A DNA stretch of 64,000 nucleotides from Mycobacterium simiae (GTDB lineage: Bacteria > Actinomycetota > Actinomycetes > Mycobacteriales > Mycobacteriaceae), in NCBI RefSeq assembly GCF_010727605.1, contig NZ_AP022568.1:1302001-1366000 (forward strand). The letters run 5' to 3'. Under the pieces are notes generated by a model. The model made no database searches. It was not told the origin of the DNA and saw only the letters and a program-made list of their open reading frames with translations. The translations under genes were made by a program, and so were the position numbers. Shown in pieces: positions 9,680 to 20,482 of this stretch; position 1 is the stretch's first letter, and each line of letters starts with the position of its first letter.

Positions 9680-12600
9680 CAGGGACTCCCTTCGAGATGG
9701 GCGGGGCAGCATGGCCGCAGCGGGCAGTGTGAGCAGCCGTCGTTGCGCCGGGCGACGAACTGCGGGCCAGTGGTGGCGTCGGCCGCCTGCTTGACCAACT
9801 CACGCCATTCGTCGTGGGCGGCCGGCGTCAACGGGTCCTGCTCGCGGACGGTCGCACCGGCCGGACCCGTCTTGCCGATGTAGACCAGCCGTGCGCCGCC
9901 GGGCTCGGCGTCGAGTGAGCTTTCCGGCATCAAGCCTTCAGCCACGGCCAACTGGTACATCGCCAGCTGCGCGTGTTGTTGCGCGTCGTCCTTGCTGACG
10001 GGCGATTTGCCGGTCTTGACGTCGACGATGACCAACCGCCCGGCCCCGTCGCGTTCCAGCCGGTCGACCCGCCCGCGCAACCGGACTTCGCCACCGCCCT
10101 GGCGCGGCGTCTTCAGGGCGCCGTCGACATCGACCTCGACGCCGACCTCCGTCAGCTCGCCTCGCGTCCGGGCACGCCACTCGACGAACGCCGCGATCAT
10201 GGCACGGTGTCGGGTCAGCTCGTTCTGCGAGTGCCAACGGGCCTGGAACGGCAGGTGCTGCCAGGCCCGTTCCAACTCCGCGACCATCTCGGCCTCGGTT
10301 CGGCCCGGTTCGGCGATCACGGCGTGCAACAGCGACCCGAGCGTGGATCGCAGCTCGCGCGGGTTGGTTCCGCCGTGTCGTTCGACCAGCCAGCGCAGCG
10401 GGCAGTCGCCGAGCGTCTGCAGCGTCGACGGTGTCAAGGTGACGGCAGCGCCGGCATCGGCGAGCGGATCGCTGGTGCTGACCGCGGTCAGCCCGTGCCA
10501 GCCGGACGGGTCGGCGCCGGGCACGCCGGCCTGCGCCAGCCGGGCCAATTGCGTAGCCGCACAACGTCGAGCGTCGTCGTCCACGGCATCGGGCGGGGCG
10601 CAGACGACACCGCGCAACCTACCGACAAGCGCCGGCGACGACAGCACTCGCGGTGCCGAAACAGGCTGACAAGAACGCGCAGCTGCGTCATCATCGGCCC
10701 ACTGGGCGACCTCGAAGAAGAACGGCGATGGCAGCGCGGCCCCGTTGTCGGCACCGCCGGCATCACTGTCGACGGCGGTGATCAGCAATCGGCGCCGAGC
10801 CCGCCCCATCGCAGCGAGCAGCAACCTGCGTTCCTCGGCCAGCAGCGGCGCCCGGACCGAGGCGTCCGCCGACACCCCGTCCACGACGTCGAGCAGTCGC
10901 TGGGTGCCCAACACACCACCGCGCGGAATAGTGTTGGGCCACAAGCCATCCTGCAATCCGGCGATCACGACCAGGTCCCATTCGTGCCCCAGCGCGGCGT
11001 GTGCGCTGAGTACTCGAACCTGCTCCGGCGTCGCCGCGGGCTCGGTCGTGCCGCCCGGGACCTGCAGCGCCGCGACGTGCTCGATCAGACCCCGCAACGA
11101 CGCGCCGGGCGTCCGGGACACGTATTGGTCGGTGACATCGAACAACGCGGTCACCGCATCGAGGTCCCTGGTGGCTTGGGTGCCCGCGGCGCCGCCACGG
11201 TCGCTAGCCGCCAACCAACGACGCTGCAGACCGGACTGCTGCCACGCCGCCCACAGTGTGTAGCGCGGATCTTGACCGTCGGCGTGGCAGCGCGCGGCCG
11301 CCTGCAGGACCGCACGCACCCGCTTGAGGGCGCGGGAGCCCGCGGTGGGGAGCGTCTCGGCGCGCAGCACGGCCACCACCATGTCGCCGAGAGTTGCTGA
11401 CGCGCCCGCGGATTGGTCACGCAGCAACGCCCGGCGCAGTTGCCGCAGCGAAACCGGGTCGACACGACCGATGGGCCCGCTCAGCAGTTCCAGCGCCTGG
11501 TCGCCGTCGAGTCCATCGGCGGTCGCGGCCAGCACGGTGAGCATCGCCCGTACGGCGGGCTCTTCGGCCAACGACCCGCTGACCGCCGGCGCGGCCACCG
11601 GTACCCCGGCCGCGGCCAGCGCCCTTGGCAGCCGGGCGCCGGCACGTGGCACCGACCGCACGATCACCGCCATCTGCGACCAAGGCACGTCGTCGACGAG
11701 GTGGGCGCGCCGCAGCGTGTCGGCGATCAACGCGGCCTCCGCATGCGCCGACGCCGCTACGCGCACGGTGAGCGATCCCTCCTCGGCGCCGGTGCCGGTG
11801 ATCTGTCTGCCCGCACTGCTGCCCGGCAGCCGTTGCGCCACGCCGCTGACGGCACGCGCCACCGCGGGCGCACACCGATGCGATTCGGTCAGTGTCACCG
11901 CGGGCGTGTCGCCATCGAGCAGGCCGGCCGGCTCGCCACCCCGGAAGCCGAACACCGCTTGATTGGGATCCCCGGCCAGCAGCGCCAATTCGCTTCCGGC
12001 GGCCAGCGCCCGGACCAGGCGGGCCGCCTGCGGGTCGAGTTGCTGCGCGTCGTCGACCAACAGGACCCGGATCCGGGCGCGCTCGGCGGTCAGCAACTCG
12101 GTGTCGACCGCGAAGGCCTCCAGGGCAGCACCGACGAGTTCGGCGGCACCCATCGCCGGCGTCGTCGCCTGCGGCGCCGCGGTTCCGACCGCCGAGCGCA
12201 GCAGCATCACCTGCTCGTACTGTTGCGCGAATCGACCCGCCGCGGTCCATTCCGGCCGGCGGGCGAACCGGCCGAGGCGTTGCAACTCCTGCGGGTCTAC
12301 CCCGCGTTCGGCACAGCGCGCCAACATGTTTCGCAGTTCGCTGGCGAACGCCGCGGTGCTCAACGCGGGCCGCAGCTGTGGCGGCCACCCGGTGGCACCG
12401 TCTTCGAGGTCCCCGGCCAGCAACTCCCGGATGATCGCATCCTGTTCGGCGCTGGTGACCAGCCGCGGCGGCGGGTCACCGGCCCGCTCCGCGGCGCGAC
12501 GCAAGACCGCGTAGGCGTAGCTGTGCACGCTGCGGACCAGCGGCTCGCGGACCGCCGATCGGCTCACGCCGGTGGCGCGCAGCACCGCCAGCGTCAACGC

Positions 12601-12801
12601 GCTGCGCTCCCGCGTCCCAATCCGGCCCGAGCCGGTAAGCAGCAGAACCGATTCCGGGTCTACACCCGCGGCAACCTGAGCAATCGCGGCATCGACGAGC
12701 AGGCTGCTCTTCCCGGTGCCCGGACCGCCGAGAATGCGGATCAAGCCGCGGGTGCGCGGCACCAGCACCGCGCCCGCCTCGGCACCCCAGGTCAACGACA
12801 T
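9679..12801 (-). CDS. adnA: AdnA subunit of the AdnAB helicase-nuclease
   Basis: 1040 residues. Walker A is ILGGPGTGKSSLL near residue 23. The motif II position reads LLVDDAQQLDP, a degenerate DE-box typical of the accessory motor. GDPNQAVFGFRGG and LSAHAALGHEWDLV are later helicase motifs. The C-terminal nuclease has VIVDVKTGKSP, and a cysteine cluster CSHCPLRPCC near the end fits an iron-sulfur or structural site as in AddB-type nucleases. It is the first gene of the adnAB operon and is translationally coupled to adnB. Confidence 0.95.
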   Translation of the reverse strand: MSLTWGAEAGAVLVPRTRGLIRILGGPGTGKSSLLVDAAIAQVAAGVDPESVLLLTGSGRIGTRERSALTLAVLRATGVSRSAVREPLVRSVHSYAYAVLRRAAERAGDPPPRLVTSAEQDAIIRELLAGDLEDGATGWPPQLRPALSTAAFASELRNMLARCAERGVDPQELQRLGRFARRPEWTAAGRFAQQYEQVMLLRSAVGTAAPQATTPAMGAAELVGAALEAFAVDTELLTAERARIRVLLVDDAQQLDPQAARLVRALAAGSELALLAGDPNQAVFGFRGGEPAGLLDGDTPAVTLTESHRCAPAVARAVSGVAQRLPGSSAGRQITGTGAEEGSLTVRVAASAHAEAALIADTLRRAHLVDDVPWSQMAVIVRSVPRAGARLPRALAAAGVPVAAPAVSGSLAEEPAVRAMLTVLAATADGLDGDQALELLSGPIGRVDPVSLRQLRRALLRDQSAGASATLGDMVVAVLRAETLPTAGSRALKRVRAVLQAAARCHADGQDPRYTLWAAWQQSGLQRRWLAASDRGGAAGTQATRDLDAVTALFDVTDQYVSRTPGASLRGLIEHVAALQVPGGTTEPAATPEQVRVLSAHAALGHEWDLVVIAGLQDGLWPNTIPRGGVLGTQRLLDVVDGVSADASVRAPLLAEERRLLLAAMGRARRRLLITAVDSDAGGADNGAALPSPFFFEVAQWADDDAAARSCQPVSAPRVLSSPALVGRLRGVVCAPPDAVDDDARRCAATQLARLAQAGVPGADPSGWHGLTAVSTSDPLADAGAAVTLTPSTLQTLGDCPLRWLVERHGGTNPRELRSTLGSLLHAVIAEPGRTEAEMVAELERAWQHLPFQARWHSQNELTRHRAMIAAFVEWRARTRGELTEVGVEVDVDGALKTPRQGGGEVRLRGRVDRLERDGAGRLVIVDVKTGKSPVSKDDAQQHAQLAMYQLAVAEGLMPESSLDAEPGGARLVYIGKTGPAGATVREQDPLTPAAHDEWRELVKQAADATTGPQFVARRNDGCSHCPLRPCCPAHLEGSP

Positions 12802-12881
12802 ACCGGCATAACATCACGAGGGTCTGACAAGCCGGCCCGGTTACGACCAGGGGTGTCGGCCGACCCTGGCATCATCGAGGC

Positions 12882-13667
12882 GTGACCACCGATCTGCACG
12901 TGCACCAATTCGGACCCGCCGCCCCGATTCAGTTTCTCGCCCTCCACGGGCTGACCGGCCACGGCGAGCGCTGGAAGCACTTGAGTGAATACCTGCCCGA
13001 GATCTCCTTCGCCGCGCCGGATTTGATCGGCCACGGCAGATCGTCCTGGGACGCGCCGTGGACCATCGACGCCAACGTCGCCGCACTGAGCACGTTGCTC
13101 GACGACGTGGCCGAGGCCCCGGTGCTGGTCGTCGGGCACTCCTTCGGCGGGGGTTTGGCCATGCACCTGGCGGCCGCCCGGCCGGACCTGGTGTCGGCGC
13201 TGTTGCTGCTCGACCCGGCGGTTGGTTTGGACGGCGCCTGGATGCGTGACATCGCCGAGCGCATGTTTGCCTCGCCCGACTATCCCGATCCCGCCGAGGC
13301 GCGCGCGGAAAAGGCCACGGGTTCTTGGGCGGACGTGGACCCCGCCGCGCTCGACGCCGAACTCGACGAGCACCTGATCCAGCTGCCGAGTGGGCGCTAC
13401 CGCTGGCGGATCAGCGTGCCGGCGGTGCTGTCGTACTGGAGCCAGATGGCCCGTCCGGTGGTGTATCCGCCGGCGGGAACGCCGACCGTGCTGGTGCGCG
13501 CTGCGTGGACGACCCCGCCCTACGTCAGCGACCAGCTTGTTGCGGGGCTGCAGGACCGCTTAGGCTCTGACTTCGAGGCGCTGACCTTCGAGTGCAACCA
13601 CATGGTGGCTGGCGCGAAGCCGACCGAAGTAGCCGCGCTGATCCGCAAGCTGTTGCAGGCGCGCTGA
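12882..13667 (+). CDS. lipV: Alpha/beta hydrolase, LipV-like
   Basis: 261 residues from a GTG start at 12882. The oxyanion region is LALHGLTGHGERW, the nucleophile elbow VVGHSFGGGLAMH (Ser near residue 87), an acid is likely in the later strand, and the catalytic His lies in ECNHMVAGAKP near residue 242. It is a single-domain esterase or lipase; the natural substrate is unknown. It is divergent from adnAB and runs into the alkyltransferase-like gene, whose start is 2 nt beyond its stop. Confidence 0.88.
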   Translation: MTTDLHVHQFGPAAPIQFLALHGLTGHGERWKHLSEYLPEISFAAPDLIGHGRSSWDAPWTIDANVAALSTLLDDVAEAPVLVVGHSFGGGLAMHLAAARPDLVSALLLLDPAVGLDGAWMRDIAERMFASPDYPDPAEARAEKATGSWADVDPAALDAELDEHLIQLPSGRYRWRISVPAVLSYWSQMARPVVYPPAGTPTVLVRAAWTTPPYVSDQLVAGLQDRLGSDFEALTFECNHMVAGAKPTEVAALIRKLLQAR

Positions 13668-13669
13668 CC

Positions 13670-13975
13670 GTGCCGCCGGTGACCGACCAGCAAGTCGAGC
13701 GGGTGCGCGCCCTAGTGGCGGCCATCCCTTCGGGTCGGGTCTCCACCTACGGCGACATCGCCGCTGTCGCGGGCCTTTCCAGCCCGCGGATCGTCGGCTG
13801 GATCATGCGCACCGACTCGTCGGATCTGCCCTGGCACCGAGTGATCACGGCGTCGGGGCGCCCGGCCCGGCACCTGACTACCCGGCAACTCGAAATGCTG
13901 CGCGCCGAGGGGGTTCTCGCCGTTGACGGCAGAATTGCGCTCGGCGAAGTTCGCTACGAGTTTCCCTCGGACTAG
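13670..13975 (+). CDS. Alkyltransferase-like protein (ATL), Rv3204-like
   Basis: 101 residues from GTG at 13670, 2 nt after the lipV stop. It has the MGMT C-terminal DNA-binding fold (IPSGRVSTYGDIAAVAG with the helix-turn-helix, then SSPRIVGWIM). The active-site PCHR of O6-alkylguanine transferases is replaced by PWHRV. ATL proteins with Trp in place of Cys cannot transfer alkyl groups but bind O6-alkylguanine lesions and pass them to nucleotide excision repair. Placement after adnAB and uvrD2 fits a repair role. Confidence 0.9.
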   Translation: MPPVTDQQVERVRALVAAIPSGRVSTYGDIAAVAGLSSPRIVGWIMRTDSSDLPWHRVITASGRPARHLTTRQLEMLRAEGVLAVDGRIALGEVRYEFPSD

Positions 13976-14826
13976 AGCACCAACCGAATTAGGGCGGCCG
14001 TGCGCGCCAGACCGGGGAAGGCCTCCGCCGTCGAACGAGGATGCAGCGCATGCACTGCAAGGCGAAACATCAACGCGCGCAACAACATCTGCGGCCACTC
14101 CGGCAGCGCGTTCCAGCGTTCGATGAGCCCGTCGTCGGCCTCACCCCAGGACAGCGCGTCGACGACGACGACGCCGGCCGCCCACGAGGCCGGCCGCCAG
14201 TACGGAGTGATGTCGGTGATGCCGGGTGCTGCGGTGCCGATGAAAAGTACTGTCCCGTAAAGGTCTCCGTGCACCAGCTGGTTGGGGCTTTTGGTCGGCT
14301 TACGCAGCGTCGCGAGCTGGTTGATCAGCTCGACCGAGCGCTGCCCGTCCGCGGTCGGCGGGGCGGTGCGCGCACCCGGTGGAATCGACTGCAGCGGACG
14401 CTCTTCCCATGCGGCACGGTCAGCGGCGATGAACACGTCGACGTCTGACCACGGAGCGGTCGGCCCCTGCGTCAGGAATCGGGGGCGTTCCAGTTTGCCG
14501 GTGGCCTCGTGCAGTCGCACCGCGGCGGAGACGACCTCGTCGTGCCGGGGCTCGGGCGTGCCGGCGACGAAGGTGTCGGCACGCCAACCCGAGACGACGT
14601 ATCGGCCGTCGGTCGAGCGGACTGGACGGGCCAGTCGCACGCCGTCGACGAACAGCGTCTCGCGAACCCGCGCCGACCAAGCGGCGCGGGCGTGGTCGGC
14701 CACGACGGAGAGGACGACTTCCCCGCACCGCCAGCCGCCCTCCCAACTGGCACCCAGGGCGATGGGCTTAACCCCGGCCAAACCGAATGCCGAAAGCACA
14801 TGCTCTGGCGGCGGTTCGACACTCAC
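13972..14826 (-). CDS. Conserved actinobacterial protein, TIGR02569 family (Rv3205c-like)
   Basis: About 284 residues from GTG at 14826 (VSVEPPPEHVLSAFG); longer open frames run into a tandem repeat and are not credible. A phosphotransferase-like (APH/HipA-like) core can be guessed from QLVHGDLYGTVLF, reminiscent of a catalytic HGD loop, and the ITPYWRPASWAAGVVVVD stretch where the DFD-type metal site would be. The function is unknown. It converges with the ATL gene, overlapping by 4 nt. Confidence 0.8.
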   Translation of the reverse strand: MSVEPPPEHVLSAFGLAGVKPIALGASWEGGWRCGEVVLSVVADHARAAWSARVRETLFVDGVRLARPVRSTDGRYVVSGWRADTFVAGTPEPRHDEVVSAAVRLHEATGKLERPRFLTQGPTAPWSDVDVFIAADRAAWEERPLQSIPPGARTAPPTADGQRSVELINQLATLRKPTKSPNQLVHGDLYGTVLFIGTAAPGITDITPYWRPASWAAGVVVVDALSWGEADDGLIERWNALPEWPQMLLRALMFRLAVHALHPRSTAEAFPGLARTAALIRLVL

Positions 14827-14834
14827 GCGGGTTA

Positions 14835-15098
14835 GCCTAGCCGGGCGACGATGCGCGTCATTACGACGCGCTGAGGAGGGCGGCAATCCAGCCTAGCCGG
14901 GCGACGATGCGCGTCATTACGGACGCGCTGTGGGGGCACCCCCAGGTGCGCAGCACCGAGGGGGCGAGGGCGGCAATCCAGCCTAGCCGGGCGACGATGC
15001 GCGTCAGTACGGACGCGCTGTGGGGGCACCCCCAGGTGCGCAGCACCGAGGGGGCGGGGGCGGCAATCCAGCCCAGCCGGGCGACGATGCGCGTCAGT
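14835..15098. repeat. 90-bp tandem repeat (VNTR-like), 3.3 units
   Basis: Units beginning GCC(T/C)AGCCGGGCGACGATG start at 14835, 14891, 14981 and 15071. The spacings are 56, 90 and 90, so the first unit lacks about 34 bp and the last is cut by the moeZ 3' end (stop at 15094). The units are nearly identical, and each full unit contains a GGGGGCACCCCC palindrome. It fills the gap between the moeZ stop and the TIGR02569 start, so it also sits in that gene's 5' region or downstream of moeZ. Copy number may vary between strains. Confidence 0.9.
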
Positions 15099-16272
15099 AC
15101 ATCACCATGTCGGGTTGCATCTGCTGAGCCCACGCCACGATCCCGCCCTGCAAGTGGACGGCATCCGAGAAGCCGGCCTTTTTCACCGCGGCCAGTGCTT
15201 CGGCCGAGCGCACGCCGGTCTTGCAATACAGCACCGCCTGACGGTCATGCGGCAGCTTCGCCAGGCCCTCACCGGAATTGAGCAATGACTTCGGAATCAG
15301 CTGCGCGCCGTCGATGTGGTTGATGTCCCACTCGACCGGCTCCCGCACGTCGATCAGAGCCAGCTTCTTGCCCGAGTCCAGCAGCTCGCGCAGTTCCTGA
15401 GGGGTGATGGTGGAGTCACTGGTCGCCTCGGCCGCGTCCTCAGAAACCGCGCCGCAGAATCCCTGGTAGTCGATTAGCTCGGTGATCTTGGGCGTCGACG
15501 GATCCTTGCGAATCCTGATCGTGCGATAGCTCATCTCCAGCGCGTCGTAGATCATCAACCTGCCCAGCAGCGATTCGCCGATGCCGGTGATCAGCTTGAT
15601 CACTTCGGTGCCCATCACCGACGCGATGGACGCACAGATGATGCCCAGCACGCCTCCTTCGGCGCACGACGGCACCATGCCCGGCGGCGGCGGCTCCGGG
15701 TAGAGGTCGCGATAGTTCAGGCCCAGCCCGTCGGGGGCGTCCTCCCAGAACACCGAGACCTGCCCCTCGAAGCGGTAGATCGAGCCCCACACGTAGGGCT
15801 TGCCGGCCAGCGCCGCGGCGTCGTTGACCAGATAGCGGGTGGCGAAGTTGTCGGTGCCATCCATGATCACGTCGTATTGCGCGAACAGGTCCACGGCGTT
15901 GTCCGCCTCCAGCCGGAACTCGTGCAGCCGCACATCGACCAGCGGATTGATCGCGTGGATCGAGTCGCGCGCCGACTGGGCCTTGGGGCGCCCGACATCG
16001 GCCACCCCATGAATGATCTGGCGCTGCAGGTTCGATTCGTCAACGACGTCGAAGTCGACGATGCCGATCGTCCCAACTCCGGCCGCGGCCAGGTACAACA
16101 ACGCGGGCGCGCCCAAGCCGCCGGCGCCGATCACCAACACCCGGGCATTCTTCAGCCGCTTCTGCCCGTCAACGCCCACGTCGGGGATGATCAGGTGGCG
16201 GCTGTACCGGGCGACTTCGTCGCGGCTCAGCTCGCCGGCGGGCTCTACCAATGGCGGCAACGATGCGGACAC
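15094..16272 (-). CDS. moeZ: MoeZ adenylyltransferase/sulfurtransferase
   Basis: 392 residues. The N-terminal ThiF/MoeB-type E1 domain has VLVIGAGGLGAPALLY (nucleotide loop), DESNLQRQ and DGTDNFATRY. The conserved cysteine lies in PSCAEGGVLG. The C-terminal rhodanese domain (from about 290) has ALIDVREPVEWD and the persulfide cysteine in LYCKTGVRSAEA. It activates and thiolates ubiquitin-like sulfur carriers such as CysO and MoaD, feeding cysteine and molybdopterin synthesis in the cytosol. The stop codon abuts the 90-bp tandem repeat. Confidence 0.95.
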   Translation of the reverse strand: MSASLPPLVEPAGELSRDEVARYSRHLIIPDVGVDGQKRLKNARVLVIGAGGLGAPALLYLAAAGVGTIGIVDFDVVDESNLQRQIIHGVADVGRPKAQSARDSIHAINPLVDVRLHEFRLEADNAVDLFAQYDVIMDGTDNFATRYLVNDAAALAGKPYVWGSIYRFEGQVSVFWEDAPDGLGLNYRDLYPEPPPPGMVPSCAEGGVLGIICASIASVMGTEVIKLITGIGESLLGRLMIYDALEMSYRTIRIRKDPSTPKITELIDYQGFCGAVSEDAAEATSDSTITPQELRELLDSGKKLALIDVREPVEWDINHIDGAQLIPKSLLNSGEGLAKLPHDRQAVLYCKTGVRSAEALAAVKKAGFSDAVHLQGGIVAWAQQMQPDMVMY

Positions 16273-16361
16273 CGAACATCTCCTCGGTCAACTGCGCGAC
16301 TCACTAAGAGAAGTAAACGCCGCTACCCCGGGCGTTGCTTCCACTCAACGCGTCGCCGCAG

Positions 16362-18525
<2,164 letters not shown>

Positions 18526-18703
18526 GATGGCCCCTTCCGTAGTTCTTCCGTCGCAGGCGTGTCAGCTGCAGGCTAGTGGACGCGACCGGTGCCCCGGCCA
18601 CCGGCGCGAGTTCGCGGTAAGCGAAACCGTTTCTAACGGCCGATAACGATTCGTTCTCAGCTAGGTCAAGGCGGCCGTTCGGCGCCGATGCCGGCGCTTT
18701 CAC

Positions 18704-19480
18704 GTCAGTAACATCGGCACCATCAGAAACACGCTTGATGATCGTCCCGGCCTAGTCCGTGGCCGCGTCCACGACTACCCCGACGACGACGCCTACGCCG
18801 GAGCCGATTACGACGGCTACGGGGATGATGGCTACGACGAAGACGATTACGTCGACGACGAATACGACGAATACAGGGAGCTGCTGTGGCCCGTCGGCAG
18901 CTGGCGACCGGCCGTCGCACTGCTGGGCGCAATCATCGCGATCGGTGCCATCGCGACCGCGGTCATCATCAACAGCGGCGACAGTGCCTCGACGAAGGGC
19001 ACGGTGGCTCCGGCTCCCACGACCCTGACGTCCGCGCCGCGGAGCTCCAGCACGCCGACCGCTTCGCGCAGCCCGTCGCCGAGCACCTCCGTCGCTGGGC
19101 AGCTACCGCCGGAGACCGTCACGACCCTGACTACGCCGAGCGCGGCCCCGACCGTGCCGCCGCTGGTCTCCCCGCCTCCCGTGGTCGTACCACCAAGGGC
19201 CGCAGTGAATCCCAACACCGTGTATTACAGCGTGACCGGAACGAAGCAACTGCTCGACCTCGTCAACGTCGTCTACACCGATGCTCGCGGCTACCCTCAG
19301 ACCGAGTTCAACGTGTCGCTGCCGTGGACCAAAGTGGTGGTCCTGAACCCCGGGGTGACGACCCGTTCCGTCGTCGCTACCAGCATCGTGGGCCGGCTCA
19401 ACTGCGCGATCGTCAATGCCGAGGGCAAGGTAGAGGTGGCGTCGGCCAACAACTCGAACCTGGCGACCTGCACGCGCTAA
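18704..19480 (+). CDS. Membrane protein with acidic N-terminus and Thr/Pro-rich linker (Rv3209-like); no standard start codon
   Basis: The reading frame is clearly coding from about 18704: an Asp/Tyr-rich acidic N-terminus (RVHDYPDDDAYAG...), one membrane helix (AVALLGAIIAIGAIATAVII, about 18914-18973), a Thr/Ser/Pro linker and a folded C-terminal domain (NPNTVYYSVTGTKQLL) with one disulfide-capable pair (LNCAI, ATCTR), as in MmpS-like exported domains. No ATG, GTG or TTG lies in frame between the stop at 18662 and GTG 19004. GTC at 18704 is where a GTG would be expected. Either a rare start codon is used or the gene has lost its start. Confidence 0.65.
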   Translation, partial: VSNIGTIRNTLDDRPGLVRGRVHDYPDDDAYAGADYDGYGDDGYDEDDYVDDEYDEYRELLWPVGSWRPAVALLGAIIAIGAIATAVIINSGDSASTKGTVAPAPTTLTSAPRSSSTPTASRSPSPSTSVAGQLPPETVTTLTTPSAAPTVPPLVSPPPVVVPPRAAVNPNTVYYSVTGTKQLLDLVNVVYTDARGYPQTEFNVSLPWTKVVVLNPGVTTRSVVATSIVGRLNCAIVNAEGKVEVASANNSNLATCTR

Positions 19481-19539
19481 GTCCGATGGCCGTGACCCGC
19501 TGCGAACAGCTGCGCCGCGTCCGCGATCACGGCTGAGCC

Positions 19540-20244
19540 TCAGCTCAGACCCAGCTCGCGCATCCGTCGGTCGTGGGTTTGCTGCATGCGTTCGAAGAAC
19601 GCGCTGAGCGCGCCCAGCCCACCCGCGCCTGATACCACCAAGTCGACCAGCTCATCGTGGTCGGCCAGCAAATACTGGGCCTGGGTGATCGCCTCACCGA
19701 ACAGTCGGCGAGCCCACAGCGCCAGCCGGCTGCGCTGTTTGCCGCTGGCGGTGACCGCGGCGCGGACCTCGGCGACGACGAACTGCGAGTGCCCGGTTTC
19801 GGACAACGCCGCCCGCACCACATCGGCGACCTCGTCGGGCAGCGTATCGGCGATCTCGAGGTACAAATCGGCGGCCAGCGCGTCGCCGACATAGGTCTTC
19901 ACCAACGCTTCCAGCCAGGTGCTGGGCATCGTCAATCGGTGGTAGTTCTCCAACGCCGACACGTACCGCGACATCGCCGAAACCACGTCGACACCGCGGC
20001 TTTCCAGGGCATCGCGCAGCAACTCGTAATGCATCATCTCGGCGGCCGCCATGCTCGCCATCGAGATGCGTCCCCGCAGGTCAGGAGCCATGCGGGCCTC
20101 GTCGGTCAGCCGGTAGAAGGCGGCCACCTCGCCATAGGCGAGCACTGCCAACAGTTCGTTGATGCCGGGGTGATCCGCGCTGATTCCTGGGGAAGCCGGA
20201 TCGTCCACTTGGTCGGCAGAGGAGGCCGAAGTCATGGGCATCAC
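19540..20244 (-). CDS. Ferritin-like (MiaE-type) conserved protein, Rv3210c-like
   Basis: 234 residues with a repeated Glu/His pattern of ferritin-like four-helix bundles: GEVAAFYRLTDEA, AAAEMMHYELL (ExxH) and later ETGHSQFVV. This matches mycobacterial ferritin-like proteins related to the tRNA hydroxylase MiaE. A di-iron site is inferred. It is divergent from rhlE across a 240-nt gap. Confidence 0.85.
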   Translation of the reverse strand: MMPMTSASSADQVDDPASPGISADHPGINELLAVLAYGEVAAFYRLTDEARMAPDLRGRISMASMAAAEMMHYELLRDALESRGVDVVSAMSRYVSALENYHRLTMPSTWLEALVKTYVGDALAADLYLEIADTLPDEVADVVRAALSETGHSQFVVAEVRAAVTASGKQRSRLALWARRLFGEAITQAQYLLADHDELVDLVVSGAGGLGALSAFFERMQQTHDRRMRELGLS

Positions 20245-20482
20245 TGTAGTCGGCGGACTGGTGCGAGGATGGGTTGCAGCTGTCGACCAGCTATCATGCA
20301 GATAGATAGTGGCTGTATTTCTTTCTGCCGCCGCTATCGGCGAAATGTGCGTGCACAGTTGGCCCGCCTGAATTCAGCGGGGACCAGCGACTCGGCGACT
20401 TGGGAGTCGGAATTCGTGCGCGCGTGACCGCGACAGAAAACCGACCCAATCGAATAGTCACCGAAAGGTACCTCACCTACGC
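20245..20482 (+). promoter_or_regulatory. rhlE upstream region / probable long 5' leader
   Basis: A 238-nt divergent gap. It contains an AT-richer stretch (AGATAGATAGTGGCTGTAT, 20302-20320) that could hold a promoter, and the ribosome binding site GAAAGG at 20463-20468. I see no clear stem-loop or upstream ORF with a good ribosome binding site. Cold-inducible DEAD-box helicase genes often have long leaders; that is family knowledge only. Confidence 0.3.

Noticed and set aside
11413..12885. A 490-codon open frame opposite adnA
   Set aside because: Antisense to helicase motifs, with Arg/Gln-rich composition typical of shadow frames.
14835..15098. CRISPR array
   Set aside because: The repeats are 90 bp, contiguous and without unique spacers, and no cas genes are nearby.
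20245..20482. Riboswitch upstream of rhlE
   Set aside because: No recognisable conserved core or convincing paired structure was found.
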